A stretch of 64,000 bases of DNA from Streptomyces sp. PTY087I2 (GTDB lineage: Bacteria > Actinomycetota > Actinomycetes > Streptomycetales > Streptomycetaceae), in assembly GCF_001687325.1 (NCBI RefSeq), contig NZ_LZRD01000025.1:62001-126000 (forward strand), read 5' to 3'. The position numbers and the translations under genes are program-made. Under the pieces are notes generated by a model. That model saw only the letters and a program-made list of their open reading frames with translations. It was not told the DNA's origin and did no database searches. This document shows, one piece after another, positions 17,941 through 26,640 of the stretch. Each line of letters begins with the position of its first letter. The stretch's first letter is position 1.

Positions 17941-18255
17941 CCGGCAATCCTCCAGCCGTAGTCCCGGTGCGTACGGCGAATGCGCCGTACGCATGCGTCC
18001 TTGCACGGTGGTTTTGCTCAGTGGTCTTTGCACAGCTGCCGACGGACAGACTCGCAGCGGTGCCTGAAGGATGGAGCGAGATCGCTCGGCACCTGTGCTG
18101 CCGAATACGTGACGACCTGCGAAATCGCGGCCGTGGACCGAATCTTTAGAAGGATCTCACAGACTTCCCAGGGCCGGGGTGGCAATCATCCACCGGGCAC
18201 CCCGGAACACCGCCCTCCTTAATGCGGCTCTCCCTGCGGAGCGAGAGGTAGTTCT
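17941..18255. promoter_or_regulatory. Divergent control region of the diazotisation operon, with an 11-bp palindrome
   Basis: 315-bp non-coding region between the leftward hydroxylase and the rightward ligase-methyltransferase-nitrous-acid operon. It contains a perfect inverted repeat with 11-bp arms at 17968-17978 and 17983-17993 (loop AATG), starting 28 bp before the hydroxylase ATG. A run of three TTGC elements at 18001, 18014 and 18028 follows. No convincing -10/-35 pair was found. The palindrome could be an operator or a short leader hairpin of the hydroxylase mRNA. Confidence 0.5.
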
Positions 18256-19980
18256 ATGTTCCTCTTCGGTACACACCGGTCCCTGGCCCAGCGCCTCCGG
18301 CTTTTCGCCGACCGCGGGCTGGGCGCCGGGAACTTCTTCTGGCATGCCTGGAAGGTCGCGTCCGACCGCGACCGGCCGCTGCTCTTCCACCCCGACGTGG
18401 CCTCCCCCACCTGGCCGGAGGAGAAACTGGAGGGCCTGTCCCTCGACGACATCCGTGTCGCCGCGATCCGGTACGCGAACTGGTACCGCGGGCAGGGCGT
18501 GACGGCCGGCAGCCACGTCGGCGTCATCACCGGGCACGGACTGTTCGGGCTGATCCACCACATCGCCCTCACCGGCCTGGGCGCGGCGGCCGTGCACTGC
18601 AACCCGCGGATGGAACCGGCCACCGCGGCCGACTACTTCCTGCGCACCAAGTCCCAACTCATCGTCGGCGACACCGTGTTGCTGGACGCGTGCGCCGAGG
18701 CGTGGGAGGCCGCCGGGACGAAGGACACCCCGCGGCTCCAGGACATCCAGGTGCTGGACGCGACCGCCGCCTTCCCCGAGCGGCCGCTCGCCGGGTTCCC
18801 GCACCGGCACTCCGCCGACGACCTCGTGATGATCTCCCACTCGTCCGGCACCACCGGGCGCCCCAAGGCACCGGTGTTCCACCACGGTTCGTTCTTCATC
18901 GGCAAGCGCGAGCGGCTGTTCACCTTCCCGTCGCTGCGCACCGACCGGCTGCTGACCGCCCTGCCGCACAGCCACTCGGCCGGCATCAGCTATCTGAGCA
19001 TGGCGCTCCTGCTGGGCATCCCCACCCTGATCCTGGACAACGCGGACGGCGAGAAGGTGGTCCGGGCCATCAACGCCTTCCACCCCAGCACGGTCCTCGG
19101 CTTCCCGCTGACGCTCGCCGAGATCGACTCCGCCGGGATCCGCCCGGAGGCGGCCCAGAACATCCGTCTCTGGAACGGTATGGGCGACGCCTCGCACGAG
19201 CGCCACGTCCGCCCGCTGGTCGCGCTCGGCAGCCGGGGCAGCGGGGCGAAGAGGACCGCGGGCTCCGTCTATCTGGACGGGCTCGGCTCCTCCGAGATGG
19301 GCATGGTGCTCTTCAAGCAGGCCTACACGGCGCAGACTTCGCAGTACGGGCGGCTGATCGGCAAGCCGGCCCGGGTGGTGCGCAGCGCGGCCGTGCTGGA
19401 CGAGTCGGGCCGCGAGGCGCCCACCGGCCAGGCCGGACGCCTGGGCGTCCGCACCCCCAGCGTCACACCCGGCTACTGGGACGACCCCCGGCTGAACGAG
19501 GAGTCGCTGGTCGACGGCTACTTCCTCACGGGTGACATCGTGCGCCGGGACACCGAGGGCCGCTGGTACCACCTGGACCGCACGCCCGACGTCATCAGGT
19601 CCGCCGACGGCGACGTCTACAGCCTGCCGCTGGAGGAGGTCGTCCTGCTGACCACCGGGGCGCTGGACGCCGCGGTGGTCGCCGTCGACGGACCGGGCGA
19701 CTCGACCGCGTCGGTGCCCGTCGCGGTCGTCTACTACCCGGACGACGTCGAGCGGGTGCCCGCGGATGTGCTGCGGGTCTGCAACGAGGCCCTCGACCGG
19801 GCGGGCCTGGCCCGGCTGCACGCCCTGGTCCTGGCCGCCGGACGCGACGAGCTGCCGGTCGGTGTGACGGGCAAGGTCCTCAAGCGCCGGCTGCGCGAGA
19901 AGCACCGCCGGCTGCTCCACGAGCCGGCCGCCGGCGCCGTCGCCGTGGCCACCCCCGACGGATCCGCGCACACCGGCTGA
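18256..19980 (+). CDS. CreM-like AMP-forming ligase, candidate ATP-dependent diazotase
   Basis: 574-residue ANL-superfamily enzyme with the phosphate loop ISHSSGTTGRPKAP (about residues 191-204), the A5-type GLGSSEMGM (about 341), GYFLTGDIVRRD, the hinge LDRTPDVIRSADGDVYS and the C-terminal catalytic lysine in VGVTGKVLKRRL (about 535). CreM and AvaA6, of the same broad family, use ATP to activate nitrite and convert aryl amines to diazo groups. This gene heads an operon with O-methyltransferase, CreE-type and CreD-type genes, so nitrite made by the latter would be its natural substrate. GAGGT precedes the ATG. A fatty-acid or aryl CoA ligase is the alternative; only assays can separate these. 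Confidence 0.8.
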   Translation: MFLFGTHRSLAQRLRLFADRGLGAGNFFWHAWKVASDRDRPLLFHPDVASPTWPEEKLEGLSLDDIRVAAIRYANWYRGQGVTAGSHVGVITGHGLFGLIHHIALTGLGAAAVHCNPRMEPATAADYFLRTKSQLIVGDTVLLDACAEAWEAAGTKDTPRLQDIQVLDATAAFPERPLAGFPHRHSADDLVMISHSSGTTGRPKAPVFHHGSFFIGKRERLFTFPSLRTDRLLTALPHSHSAGISYLSMALLLGIPTLILDNADGEKVVRAINAFHPSTVLGFPLTLAEIDSAGIRPEAAQNIRLWNGMGDASHERHVRPLVALGSRGSGAKRTAGSVYLDGLGSSEMGMVLFKQAYTAQTSQYGRLIGKPARVVRSAAVLDESGREAPTGQAGRLGVRTPSVTPGYWDDPRLNEESLVDGYFLTGDIVRRDTEGRWYHLDRTPDVIRSADGDVYSLPLEEVVLLTTGALDAAVVAVDGPGDSTASVPVAVVYYPDDVERVPADVLRVCNEALDRAGLARLHALVLAAGRDELPVGVTGKVLKRRLREKHRRLLHEPAAGAVAVATPDGSAHTG

Positions 19981-20025
19981 ACCCGCCGGGCCCCTCACCA
20001 TCCCGTCTCACAGGAAGGCCCTCCC

Positions 20026-21030
20026 ATGGTCGACCGGAGCGCAGCCCGCCGGGTCGTCGACATCGTCACCGGCGCCTGGCAGTCGCAAGCCCTGTACGCG
20101 GCCGTGGCCCTGGGCCTCGCCGACCACATCGCCGCCGGACACGTCACCGACGAGAAGCTGGCGGCCGCGGCCGGAGCGGACGAGGACGCGATCACGCGGC
20201 TGATGCGGCTGCTGACGGCCATGGAGGTGTTCGCCGGCGACGGCCGCGACGGCTACCGTCCGACGGCCGTCAGCGAGTGCCTGCGCGAGGGCGCCGACCA
20301 GTCCATGAGCGACATGGTCCGCATCTACGGCGAGGAGTTCCACCGGGCCTGGGGGGCGGTGGTGCCCGCCGTCCGCAGCGGCACCTCCGGCTTCGCCCAC
20401 GCCTTCGGGACCTCGCTGCACGCGTATCTGCGCGAGGACCCGAGCGCGGGCCTGAAGTTCCAGCGGGCGATGAACGCGGGCAACGTGTTCTTCCCCGACG
20501 TCCTGGACGCCTACGACTTCAGCCGGGTGAACACCGTCGTGGACGTGGCCGGCGGCAGCGGATCCCTGCTGGCGACGGTGGTGCGGGCGCACCCCGGCGT
20601 ACGCGGTGTGCTCTTCGACCAGCCGCACATGCTGCCGATCGCCGCCCGGTACCTCGACGCGGCCGTCGGCCCCGGCCGCTGCGAGACGCGAGGGGGCGAC
20701 ATCTTCCGCGAGGTGCCCGGCGGCGCCGACGTCTATCTGCTCTCGCGGGTCCTCCAGGACTGGGACGACGAGCACTGCGTACGGCTCCTGTCCACCGTCC
20801 GCCGGGCCATGCCCGACGCCTCGCGGCTGCTGGTCCTCGAACGGGTCGTCCCCGAGGACGGTTCGCAGCTGCTGCCGCTGCTGTGGGACCTCCATCTGCT
20901 GATGGCGGCCGGCGGCCGGGAGCGGACCGGGCCCGGTTACGCGGACGTCCTCGGCGCGGCCGGGTTCCGGGTGGAATCCGTACGCCCCCTGGCACTGGAG
21001 ACCAGCCTGCTCGTCGCCGCCCCGGCCTAG
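20026..21030 (+). CDS. SAM-dependent O-methyltransferase (plant-like / CreN-type)
   Basis: 334-residue methyltransferase of the acetylserotonin/hydroxyindole O-methyltransferase class. The N-terminal winged-helix dimerisation domain begins DIVTGAWQSQALYAAVALGLADHI; the catalytic domain has VVDVAGGSGSLLATVV (SAM motif I, about residue 170), a LLSRVLQDWDDEHC segment with the likely catalytic region, and RLLVLERVVPEDG. AGGAAGG precedes the ATG. It is 45 bp downstream of the ligase and 50 bp upstream of the CreE-type gene. Methylation of a ring hydroxyl before diazotisation, as CreN does in cremeomycin, is a reasonable inference. Confidence 0.86.
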   Translation: MVDRSAARRVVDIVTGAWQSQALYAAVALGLADHIAAGHVTDEKLAAAAGADEDAITRLMRLLTAMEVFAGDGRDGYRPTAVSECLREGADQSMSDMVRIYGEEFHRAWGAVVPAVRSGTSGFAHAFGTSLHAYLREDPSAGLKFQRAMNAGNVFFPDVLDAYDFSRVNTVVDVAGGSGSLLATVVRAHPGVRGVLFDQPHMLPIAARYLDAAVGPGRCETRGGDIFREVPGGADVYLLSRVLQDWDDEHCVRLLSTVRRAMPDASRLLVLERVVPEDGSQLLPLLWDLHLLMAAGGRERTGPGYADVLGAAGFRVESVRPLALETSLLVAAPA

Positions 21031-21080
21031 GAACACCGGCCCGACGGTGTGGCCCCTTCGAGACGTAACGGAGAATCCGG

Positions 21081-23099
21081 ATGAGCAGCGGGTACCTCAC
21101 AGTCTGCATAGTCGGGGCCGGGCCGCGCGGCCTGGCCGTGCTGGAGAGGATCTGCGCCAACGAACGGCAGGCCGCATCGCGCACGGCGGTGACCGTTCAT
21201 GTCGTGGACCGCGCCAGACCGGGGCCGGGCCGGGTCTGGCGGACCGACCAGTCACCGCATCTGCTGATGAACACGGTGGCCTCGCAGGTCACCGCGCACA
21301 CCGATGCCAGCGTGGCGATGGAGGGGCCGGTCCGGGCCGGGCCGAGTCTGTACGAGTGGGCCGTCTCCCTGGCGGAGGGCGGCAGTTCACGGGTGGCCGC
21401 GTCCGGCCGGGAGAGCGGGTTCCTCGCCGAGGCGGCCGCCCTGGGCCCGGACTCGTACCCCAGCAGGGCGCTGTACGGCCGCTATCTGGAGGAGGCCTTC
21501 GACCGTACAGTGGCGACGGCCCCGGCCCATGTCCGCGTCGTGACCCACCGCTCCCTCGCCGTCGCGCTCGACGGCGAGGCGTCCGAGGCGCAGACGCTCA
21601 CGCTCACGGACGGCACCCGCCTGACCGGTCTGGACGCCGTGGTGCTCGCCCAGGGCCATGTCCCGGCCCTGAACTCGCCGGGCGAGGAGCGTCTGGCCCG
21701 CGAGTCGCGGGCGCGCGGCCTGGTCCACATCCTGCCGGCCAACCCCGCGGACGTGGACCTGTCCGCCGTCCGGCCCGGCGAGGCCGTGCTGCTGCGGGGG
21801 CTCGGGCTGAACTTCTTCGACCACATGGCGCTCCTCACCCTGGGGCGGGGCGGCCGCTTCGAACGCTCCGGCGGCCGCCTGGTCTACCGGCCCTCGGGCC
21901 GTGAGCCGCGCCTGTACGCGGGGTCCCGGCGCGGTGTCCCGTACCACGCGCGCGGCGAGAACGAGAAGGGCGCGCACGGCCGTCATCTGCCGGTGCTCCT
22001 CACCGAGGAGACGATCGCCCGGCTGCACCGGCGTTCGGTGGACGGGGAGCGCCTGCATTTCGGCACGGACCTGTGGCCGTTGATCGCGAAGGAGGTGGAG
22101 AGCGTGTATTACGCCGCTCTGCTGCGCGCGCGAAACGAGCGGTCGGAGGTCCGGTCCGGGGTGAAGGAGTTCACCGACCGCTATCTGGCGGCGCCTCCGG
22201 GCGGGGCCGAACAGGATCTGCTCGACGCGTACGCCGTCGCTCCCGCCGAGCGCTGGGACTGGGAGCGGATCTCCCGGCCTTACGGCGACCGGGTGTTCGC
22301 CGACCGGGACGACTTCCGCGACTGGCTGCTCGGGCATCTGGCCCGGGATGTGGCCGAGGCCCGGTCGGGCAATGTCAGCGGTCCGCTGAAGGCCGCGCTG
22401 GACGTGCTGCGCGATCTGCGCAACGAGATCCGGATCGCGGTGGACCACGGCCGCGTCGAGGGCAACTCCTACCGGGACGACCTCCAGGGCTGGTACACGC
22501 CGCTCAACGCGTTCCTGTCGATCGGCCCGCCGCTCTCGCGCATCGAGGAGATGATCGCGCTGCTGGAGTCGGGTGTGCTGGACGTGCTGGGGCCCGGGAT
22601 GAACGTCGTCATCGAGAACGGGAGCCGGGAGTCCGGCGGCGGGGCGTCCTTCGTGGCGACCTCCGACCGGGTGGGCGGGCCACCGGTGCGGGCCGCCGTG
22701 CTGATCGAGGCCCGGCTGCCCGAGCCGGACATACGCCGCACCGCCGATCCGCTGCTGGCCTATCTGCTGGCCACCGGTCAGGCGCGCCCCTATCTCATCG
22801 ACGGTGCCTGCGGCACGAGTTACGAGACGGGCGGCCTGGCCGTCACCGAGCGGCCCTACCGGGTCGTGGACGCCGAGGGGCGCGCCCATCCGCGCCGGTT
22901 CGCGTACGGCGTGCCCACCGAGGCGGTCCACTGGGTGACGGCGGCGGGTATCCGTCCTGGCGTCAACTCGGCGATCCTGGGGGACGCGGATGCCCTCGCC
23001 CGGACGGTGCTCCGCCTGGAGCCGGCTCCCGCCCAGGCGGACGAACCGGCGGACGAACCGGCTTCCCGGGGCAGCGACTTCACGCAGGCGCTGGCATGA
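21081..23099 (+). CDS. CreE-type flavin monooxygenase (aspartate to nitrosuccinate)
   Basis: 672-residue FAD/NAD(P)-binding protein. The N-terminus has the dinucleotide motif CIVGAGPRGLAVLER (about residues 9-23), followed by PGPGRVWRTDQSPHLLMNT and the ALAQGHV-like strand (VVLAQGHVPAL, about residue 190). Its length and conserved start match CreE-like enzymes, which oxidise the amino group of L-aspartate to nitrosuccinate. The decisive context is that its stop overlaps (ATGA) the start of an aspartase/fumarase-superfamily gene, the CreD partner that releases nitrous acid. GGAG precedes the ATG. The C-terminal tail from about residue 650 is low-complexity (repeated DEPA). Confidence in the specific reaction rests on the pairing. 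Confidence 0.83.
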   Translation: MSSGYLTVCIVGAGPRGLAVLERICANERQAASRTAVTVHVVDRARPGPGRVWRTDQSPHLLMNTVASQVTAHTDASVAMEGPVRAGPSLYEWAVSLAEGGSSRVAASGRESGFLAEAAALGPDSYPSRALYGRYLEEAFDRTVATAPAHVRVVTHRSLAVALDGEASEAQTLTLTDGTRLTGLDAVVLAQGHVPALNSPGEERLARESRARGLVHILPANPADVDLSAVRPGEAVLLRGLGLNFFDHMALLTLGRGGRFERSGGRLVYRPSGREPRLYAGSRRGVPYHARGENEKGAHGRHLPVLLTEETIARLHRRSVDGERLHFGTDLWPLIAKEVESVYYAALLRARNERSEVRSGVKEFTDRYLAAPPGGAEQDLLDAYAVAPAERWDWERISRPYGDRVFADRDDFRDWLLGHLARDVAEARSGNVSGPLKAALDVLRDLRNEIRIAVDHGRVEGNSYRDDLQGWYTPLNAFLSIGPPLSRIEEMIALLESGVLDVLGPGMNVVIENGSRESGGGASFVATSDRVGGPPVRAAVLIEARLPEPDIRRTADPLLAYLLATGQARPYLIDGACGTSYETGGLAVTERPYRVVDAEGRAHPRRFAYGVPTEAVHWVTAAGIRPGVNSAILGDADALARTVLRLEPAPAQADEPADEPASRGSDFTQALA

Positions 23100-24517
23100 C
23101 GGCGGCCGAGCCGGGACCGGACGCCGGGCTGCTCTCCCCGGTGTGCGCCGGCACCCCCGTCGAGGCGGCCGTCGACGACCGGGCGTGGCTCCAGGCCATG
23201 CTCGACGCCGAAGCGGCCCTGGCCCGCGCGCAGTCGACGCTGGGCACCGTGCCGCCCGCCGCGGCTGCCGCCATCACGAAGGCGGCGCGCGCCGAGCTCT
23301 TCGACGTACGGGCGCTGGCGCTGGCCGCACGCGAGACGGCCAATCCCGTGGTGCCGCTGGTGCGGGAGCTGACCCGGCTGGTGGCGCGGAGCGATCCGGC
23401 CGCCGCCGAGTACGTGCACCGAGGGTCGACGAGCCAGGATGTCTTCGACACCGGTGCGATGCTGGTCTCCGCCCGGGTGGCGCGACTGCTTCTGGCCGAT
23501 CTGCGGCGTACCGCCGACGCGCTGTACGCCCTGGCCGCCGCGCACCGGGACACGCCGATGGCCGGCCGGACGCTGGCCCTGCACGCGGTGCCGACCACCT
23601 TCGGGCTCAAGGCCGCGGGCTGGCGGGATCTGGTGCTGGACGCGGCCGACCGGGTGGCCGGAGTGCTGGAGAGCGGGCTGCCCGTGTCGCTCGGCGGGGC
23701 GGCGGGCACCCTGGCCGGTTATCTGGAGTACGCGGAGATCGCGGCGGGCGGGGCGTCCGGCGGGGTCGATCACGGCGCGTATCTCGACGCCCTGAACGGC
23801 GCGTTCGCGGCGGAGACCGGACTCGCGCGGCAGACGGTTCCGTGGCACTCCCTGCGGACGCCGGTCGCGGACCTGGCCGCCGCGCTCGCCTTCACCACGG
23901 GCGCGCTCGGGAAGATCGCCGTCGATGTGCAGTCGATGGTCCGCACCGAGGTCGGCGAGGTGGCCGAACCGGCCGTCGCGGGCCGCGGCCGCTCGTCGGC
24001 CATGCCGCACAAACGTAATCCGGTTCTCGCCACTCTCATCCGCAGCGCGGCTCTCCAACTCCCGGCGCTCGCGGCCGGGCTGACCCAGTGCATGCTCGCC
24101 GAGGACGAGCGCTCGGCGGGGGTCTGGCACGCGGAGTGGCCGCTGCTGCGCGCCTGTCTGCGGCTGGCCGGGGGCGCGGCCCACACCGCCGTCGAGCTCG
24201 CCGAAGGACTTGTGGTCCGGCCGGAGCGCATGCGCGGGAACCTGGAGATGACCGGCAGCCAGATGACGTCCGAACGCGTCGCCGCCGCCCTGGCGTCGGG
24301 GCTGGGGCGCGGCCGGGCCCAGGAGCTGCTGTCCGAGGCTTCCGCGACCGCCCGGCGCACCGGCCGCCCCCTGGCGGAGGTGCTCGCCGCGCTCCCCGAT
24401 GTGGCCGCCCGCCTGGACGCCCGGGAGCTGGCGGCCCTGCTGGATCCGCTCGGCTACACCGGGGCGGCCGGTCCGTTGACCGACCGGGCGCTGGAGCGTC
24501 CCGCCGGTCCGGCCTGA
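23096..24517 (+). CDS. CreD-type nitrosuccinate lyase (aspartase/fumarase superfamily)
   Basis: 473-residue member of the adenylosuccinate lyase / carboxymuconate cycloisomerase branch. The three conserved superfamily regions are visible: HRGSTSQDVFDTG (about residues 107-119), the central AGRTLALHAVPTTFG with a catalytic-type histidine, and the flexible signature loop SSAMPHKRNP (about residues 299-308) with the catalytic serine. In the aspartate-nitrosuccinate pathway such enzymes eliminate nitrous acid from nitrosuccinate, giving fumarate. Translational coupling to the CreE-type gene and the nearby CreM-like ligase support this role over purine or protocatechuate metabolism, for which no other genes are present. 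Confidence 0.84.
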   Translation: MTAAEPGPDAGLLSPVCAGTPVEAAVDDRAWLQAMLDAEAALARAQSTLGTVPPAAAAAITKAARAELFDVRALALAARETANPVVPLVRELTRLVARSDPAAAEYVHRGSTSQDVFDTGAMLVSARVARLLLADLRRTADALYALAAAHRDTPMAGRTLALHAVPTTFGLKAAGWRDLVLDAADRVAGVLESGLPVSLGGAAGTLAGYLEYAEIAAGGASGGVDHGAYLDALNGAFAAETGLARQTVPWHSLRTPVADLAAALAFTTGALGKIAVDVQSMVRTEVGEVAEPAVAGRGRSSAMPHKRNPVLATLIRSAALQLPALAAGLTQCMLAEDERSAGVWHAEWPLLRACLRLAGGAAHTAVELAEGLVVRPERMRGNLEMTGSQMTSERVAAALASGLGRGRAQELLSEASATARRTGRPLAEVLAALPDVAARLDARELAALLDPLGYTGAAGPLTDRALERPAGPA

Positions 24518-24656
24518 TCGACGGGGCGCCCGTACGCGGCCCTGGGGCCGAGGCCGCCCGGAGCGCAGAGGCCGTGCGGCGCCCCGCCGGGACCGCCGTC
24601 CGGCAAGCCCTTTCCCTTCCGACGCACCGAACCGCAAGGTCCAAGGAGAAGCCGCC

Positions 24657-25643
24657 GTGCGCATCGCCGTGACCGGTTCCATCGCCACCGACCATCTGAT
24701 GGTCTTCCCCGGACGGTTCGCCGACCAGCTGATCGCTGAGCAGCTGGACCGGGTCTCGCTGTCCTTCCTCGCCGACTCGCTGGAGATCCACCCGGGCGGG
24801 TCCGCCGCCAACATCGCCGTCGGGCTCGGCCGGCTGGGGCTCGGCCCGGTGCTGGCCGGCGCGGTCGGCGCGGACTTCGCCGACTACCGGGCCTGGCTGC
24901 ACGACAACGGCGTGGACACCGAGCTGGTGCGGATCAGCGATTCGCTGCACACCGCGCGCTTCGTGTGCACCACGGACGCCGACCAGAACCAGATCGCCGC
25001 CTTCTACTCCGGCGCGATGGCGGAGGCCCGGGAGATCACCCTCGCGTCGACCGCGCGCCGGGTCGGGGGCATCGACCTGGTGGTCATCGCGCCCAACGAC
25101 CCCGAGGCGATGCGCCGCCACACCGACGAGTGCCGCCGGCTGGGGCTCGGCTTCGCCGCCGCCCCCTCCCAGCAGCTCGCCCGCCTGGACGGGAAGGACA
25201 CCCGCCGGCTGGTGGACGGGGCCCGCTTCCTCTTCACCAACGAGTACGAGGCCGCCCTGCTGCTGAAACGGAGCGGCTGGTCCTACGGCGACGTCCTCGC
25301 CCGGGTCGGCACCTGGATCACCACCCGCGGCGCCAACGGCGCCACCATCGCCCGTACCGGCCGGCCGGCCCTGCGGATCCCCGCCGTCCCGACCTCGGAA
25401 CCGGCCGACCCGACCGGCGTCGGCGACGCCTTCCGCGCCGGGTTCCTGGCGGGCGTCGGGTGGGGCTGGCCGGACGAGCGCGCGGCCCAGCTCGGCTGCG
25501 CGATGGCCACCACGGTGCTCGAATCGGTGGGGCCTCAGGAGTACACGCTTTCCGTGGCCGGTCTCCGCCACGGAATCAGGAAGACCTACGGTCCGACAGC
25601 CGCGACGGAGATCGAACAGCGGCTCGCCGGTGTACACGCGTGA
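24657..25643 (+). CDS. PfkB-family carbohydrate kinase, probably adenosine/ribokinase type
   Basis: 328-residue PfkB kinase. The first signature region is HPGGSAANIAVGLGRLG (about residues 44-60) and the second is DPTGVGDAFRAGFLAG (about residues 250-265) with the catalytic aspartate in GVGDAF. The N-terminal ITGSIATDHLM-like stretch and length resemble actinobacterial adenosine kinases. The GTG at 24657 has AAGGAG upstream. It follows the nitrous-acid genes by 139 bp. With two methyltransferases in the cluster, adenosine salvage from S-adenosylhomocysteine would make sense, but similar kinases occur elsewhere in these genomes and a sugar substrate is not excluded. Confidence 0.78.
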   Translation: MRIAVTGSIATDHLMVFPGRFADQLIAEQLDRVSLSFLADSLEIHPGGSAANIAVGLGRLGLGPVLAGAVGADFADYRAWLHDNGVDTELVRISDSLHTARFVCTTDADQNQIAAFYSGAMAEAREITLASTARRVGGIDLVVIAPNDPEAMRRHTDECRRLGLGFAAAPSQQLARLDGKDTRRLVDGARFLFTNEYEAALLLKRSGWSYGDVLARVGTWITTRGANGATIARTGRPALRIPAVPTSEPADPTGVGDAFRAGFLAGVGWGWPDERAAQLGCAMATTVLESVGPQEYTLSVAGLRHGIRKTYGPTAATEIEQRLAGVHA

Positions 25644-25670
25644 GTTGGCAACACTCCGGCACCCGCCGGA

Positions 25671-25729
25671 TCGAAACGGCTCGATTCGTTTCCATGGAAT
25701 TGACGCGACCGAATCCGGGTCCCTAACGT
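25671..25729 (+). promoter_or_regulatory. Predicted SARP-2 promoter with upstream direct repeats
   Basis: TTGACG at 25700-25705 and TAACGT at 25724-25729 with an 18-nt spacer, 46 nt before the SARP ATG. Immediately upstream are two TCGA-starting heptamers at 25671 (TCGAAAC) and 25681 (TCGATTC) and a weaker TCCATGG at 25691, a 10-bp period. SARPs bind direct heptamers next to a -35 element, normally with about an 11-bp period, so autoregulation or activation by SARP-1 is possible. Confidence 0.5.
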
Positions 25730-25775
25730 CGGCCCTCCGTGGGTACCGGAGTCTCCCGAAGATACGGAGTAGGCA

Positions 25776-26564
25776 ATGGAAATGGGCGTTTTAGGTTCGT
25801 TGGTGCTGGTCAGCGGCCAGGTCGACCTGACTCCGAGCGCACCGAAACCACGCCAGCTGCTCGCCTTCCTGATGCTCAACGCCAACCGCATGGTGCGGGC
25901 CAGCGATTGCATCAAGGAGTTATGGGACTCCCACCCCCCGAAAAGCTCGATGTCCACGCTCCAGACATACGTGCTCCACATAAGACAGGCTCTCCGCTGT
26001 ACGGCGGCCGAAGTTCCCAGCCAGACCCTGGTCACCCAGAACCACGGCTACCAGCTGAACGTCGCACCCCGCTCCTTCGACCGGTTCCGCTTCGAGCACC
26101 GGGACCGGCTCGGCCAGGAAGCCGCGGCGGCGGGCCGCTTCCAGCAGGCGTCCGCGCAGTTCTCCGAAGCCCTCGCCCTGTGGCGCGGACCGGCCCTGGA
26201 GGACGTCAGGACGGGCCCGCTCAGCAGGACCCATCTGGTCGAGCTGGAGGAGACCCGCAAGTGCGTGCTCGAACGCCGCATCGAGGCGGATCTGCGGGTC
26301 GGCCGGCACCGTGAACTCCTGGACGAACTCGCCGCCCTCGCCGTACAGCACCCCACGCACGAGAACATCCACGCCCAGTACATGCTCGCCCTCCACCGGT
26401 CGGGCTACCGGCCCCGGGCGGTCACCGTCCACCACGCGCTGAGCAGCGCGCTGCGCGACACCCTCGGCATCGAGCCCACCCCGCGCATGCAGGGCCTCTA
26501 TGAGGCCATCAAGTCCGACGCCCCCGTGCTGGACGTTCCGGCGCTCACCCCCCGGACCGTGTGA
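25776..26564 (+). CDS. SARP-family transcriptional activator, copy 2
   Basis: 262-residue small SARP: OmpR-type DNA-binding domain (MGVLGSLVLVSG, PKPRQLLAFLMLNANRMV, STLQTYVLHIRQAL) and a BTAD activation domain (from FDRFRFEHRDRLGQEA to about residue 245). GGAGT lies upstream of the ATG at 25776. It has the same minimal architecture as the SARP at 15209-16087 and is probably a second cluster activator. It precedes the sigma factor/Ada/Ogt genes by 76 bp in the same direction, so read-through could couple pathway activation with DNA-repair gene expression. Confidence 0.9.
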   Translation: MEMGVLGSLVLVSGQVDLTPSAPKPRQLLAFLMLNANRMVRASDCIKELWDSHPPKSSMSTLQTYVLHIRQALRCTAAEVPSQTLVTQNHGYQLNVAPRSFDRFRFEHRDRLGQEAAAAGRFQQASAQFSEALALWRGPALEDVRTGPLSRTHLVELEETRKCVLERRIEADLRVGRHRELLDELAALAVQHPTHENIHAQYMLALHRSGYRPRAVTVHHALSSALRDTLGIEPTPRMQGLYEAIKSDAPVLDVPALTPRTV

Positions 26565-26640
26565 CCGCTCCACGGCCGCTCCGGGCCGGCGGCTTCGCCA
26601 CCCCGGCAACCCTTCTCATCGGGACGGTGTTTCCTCAGTG

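Noticed and set aside
23096..24517. Adenylosuccinate lyase or carboxymuconate cycloisomerase of central metabolism
   Set aside because: No purine or protocatechuate genes nearby, and it is translationally coupled to a CreE-type flavoenzyme.
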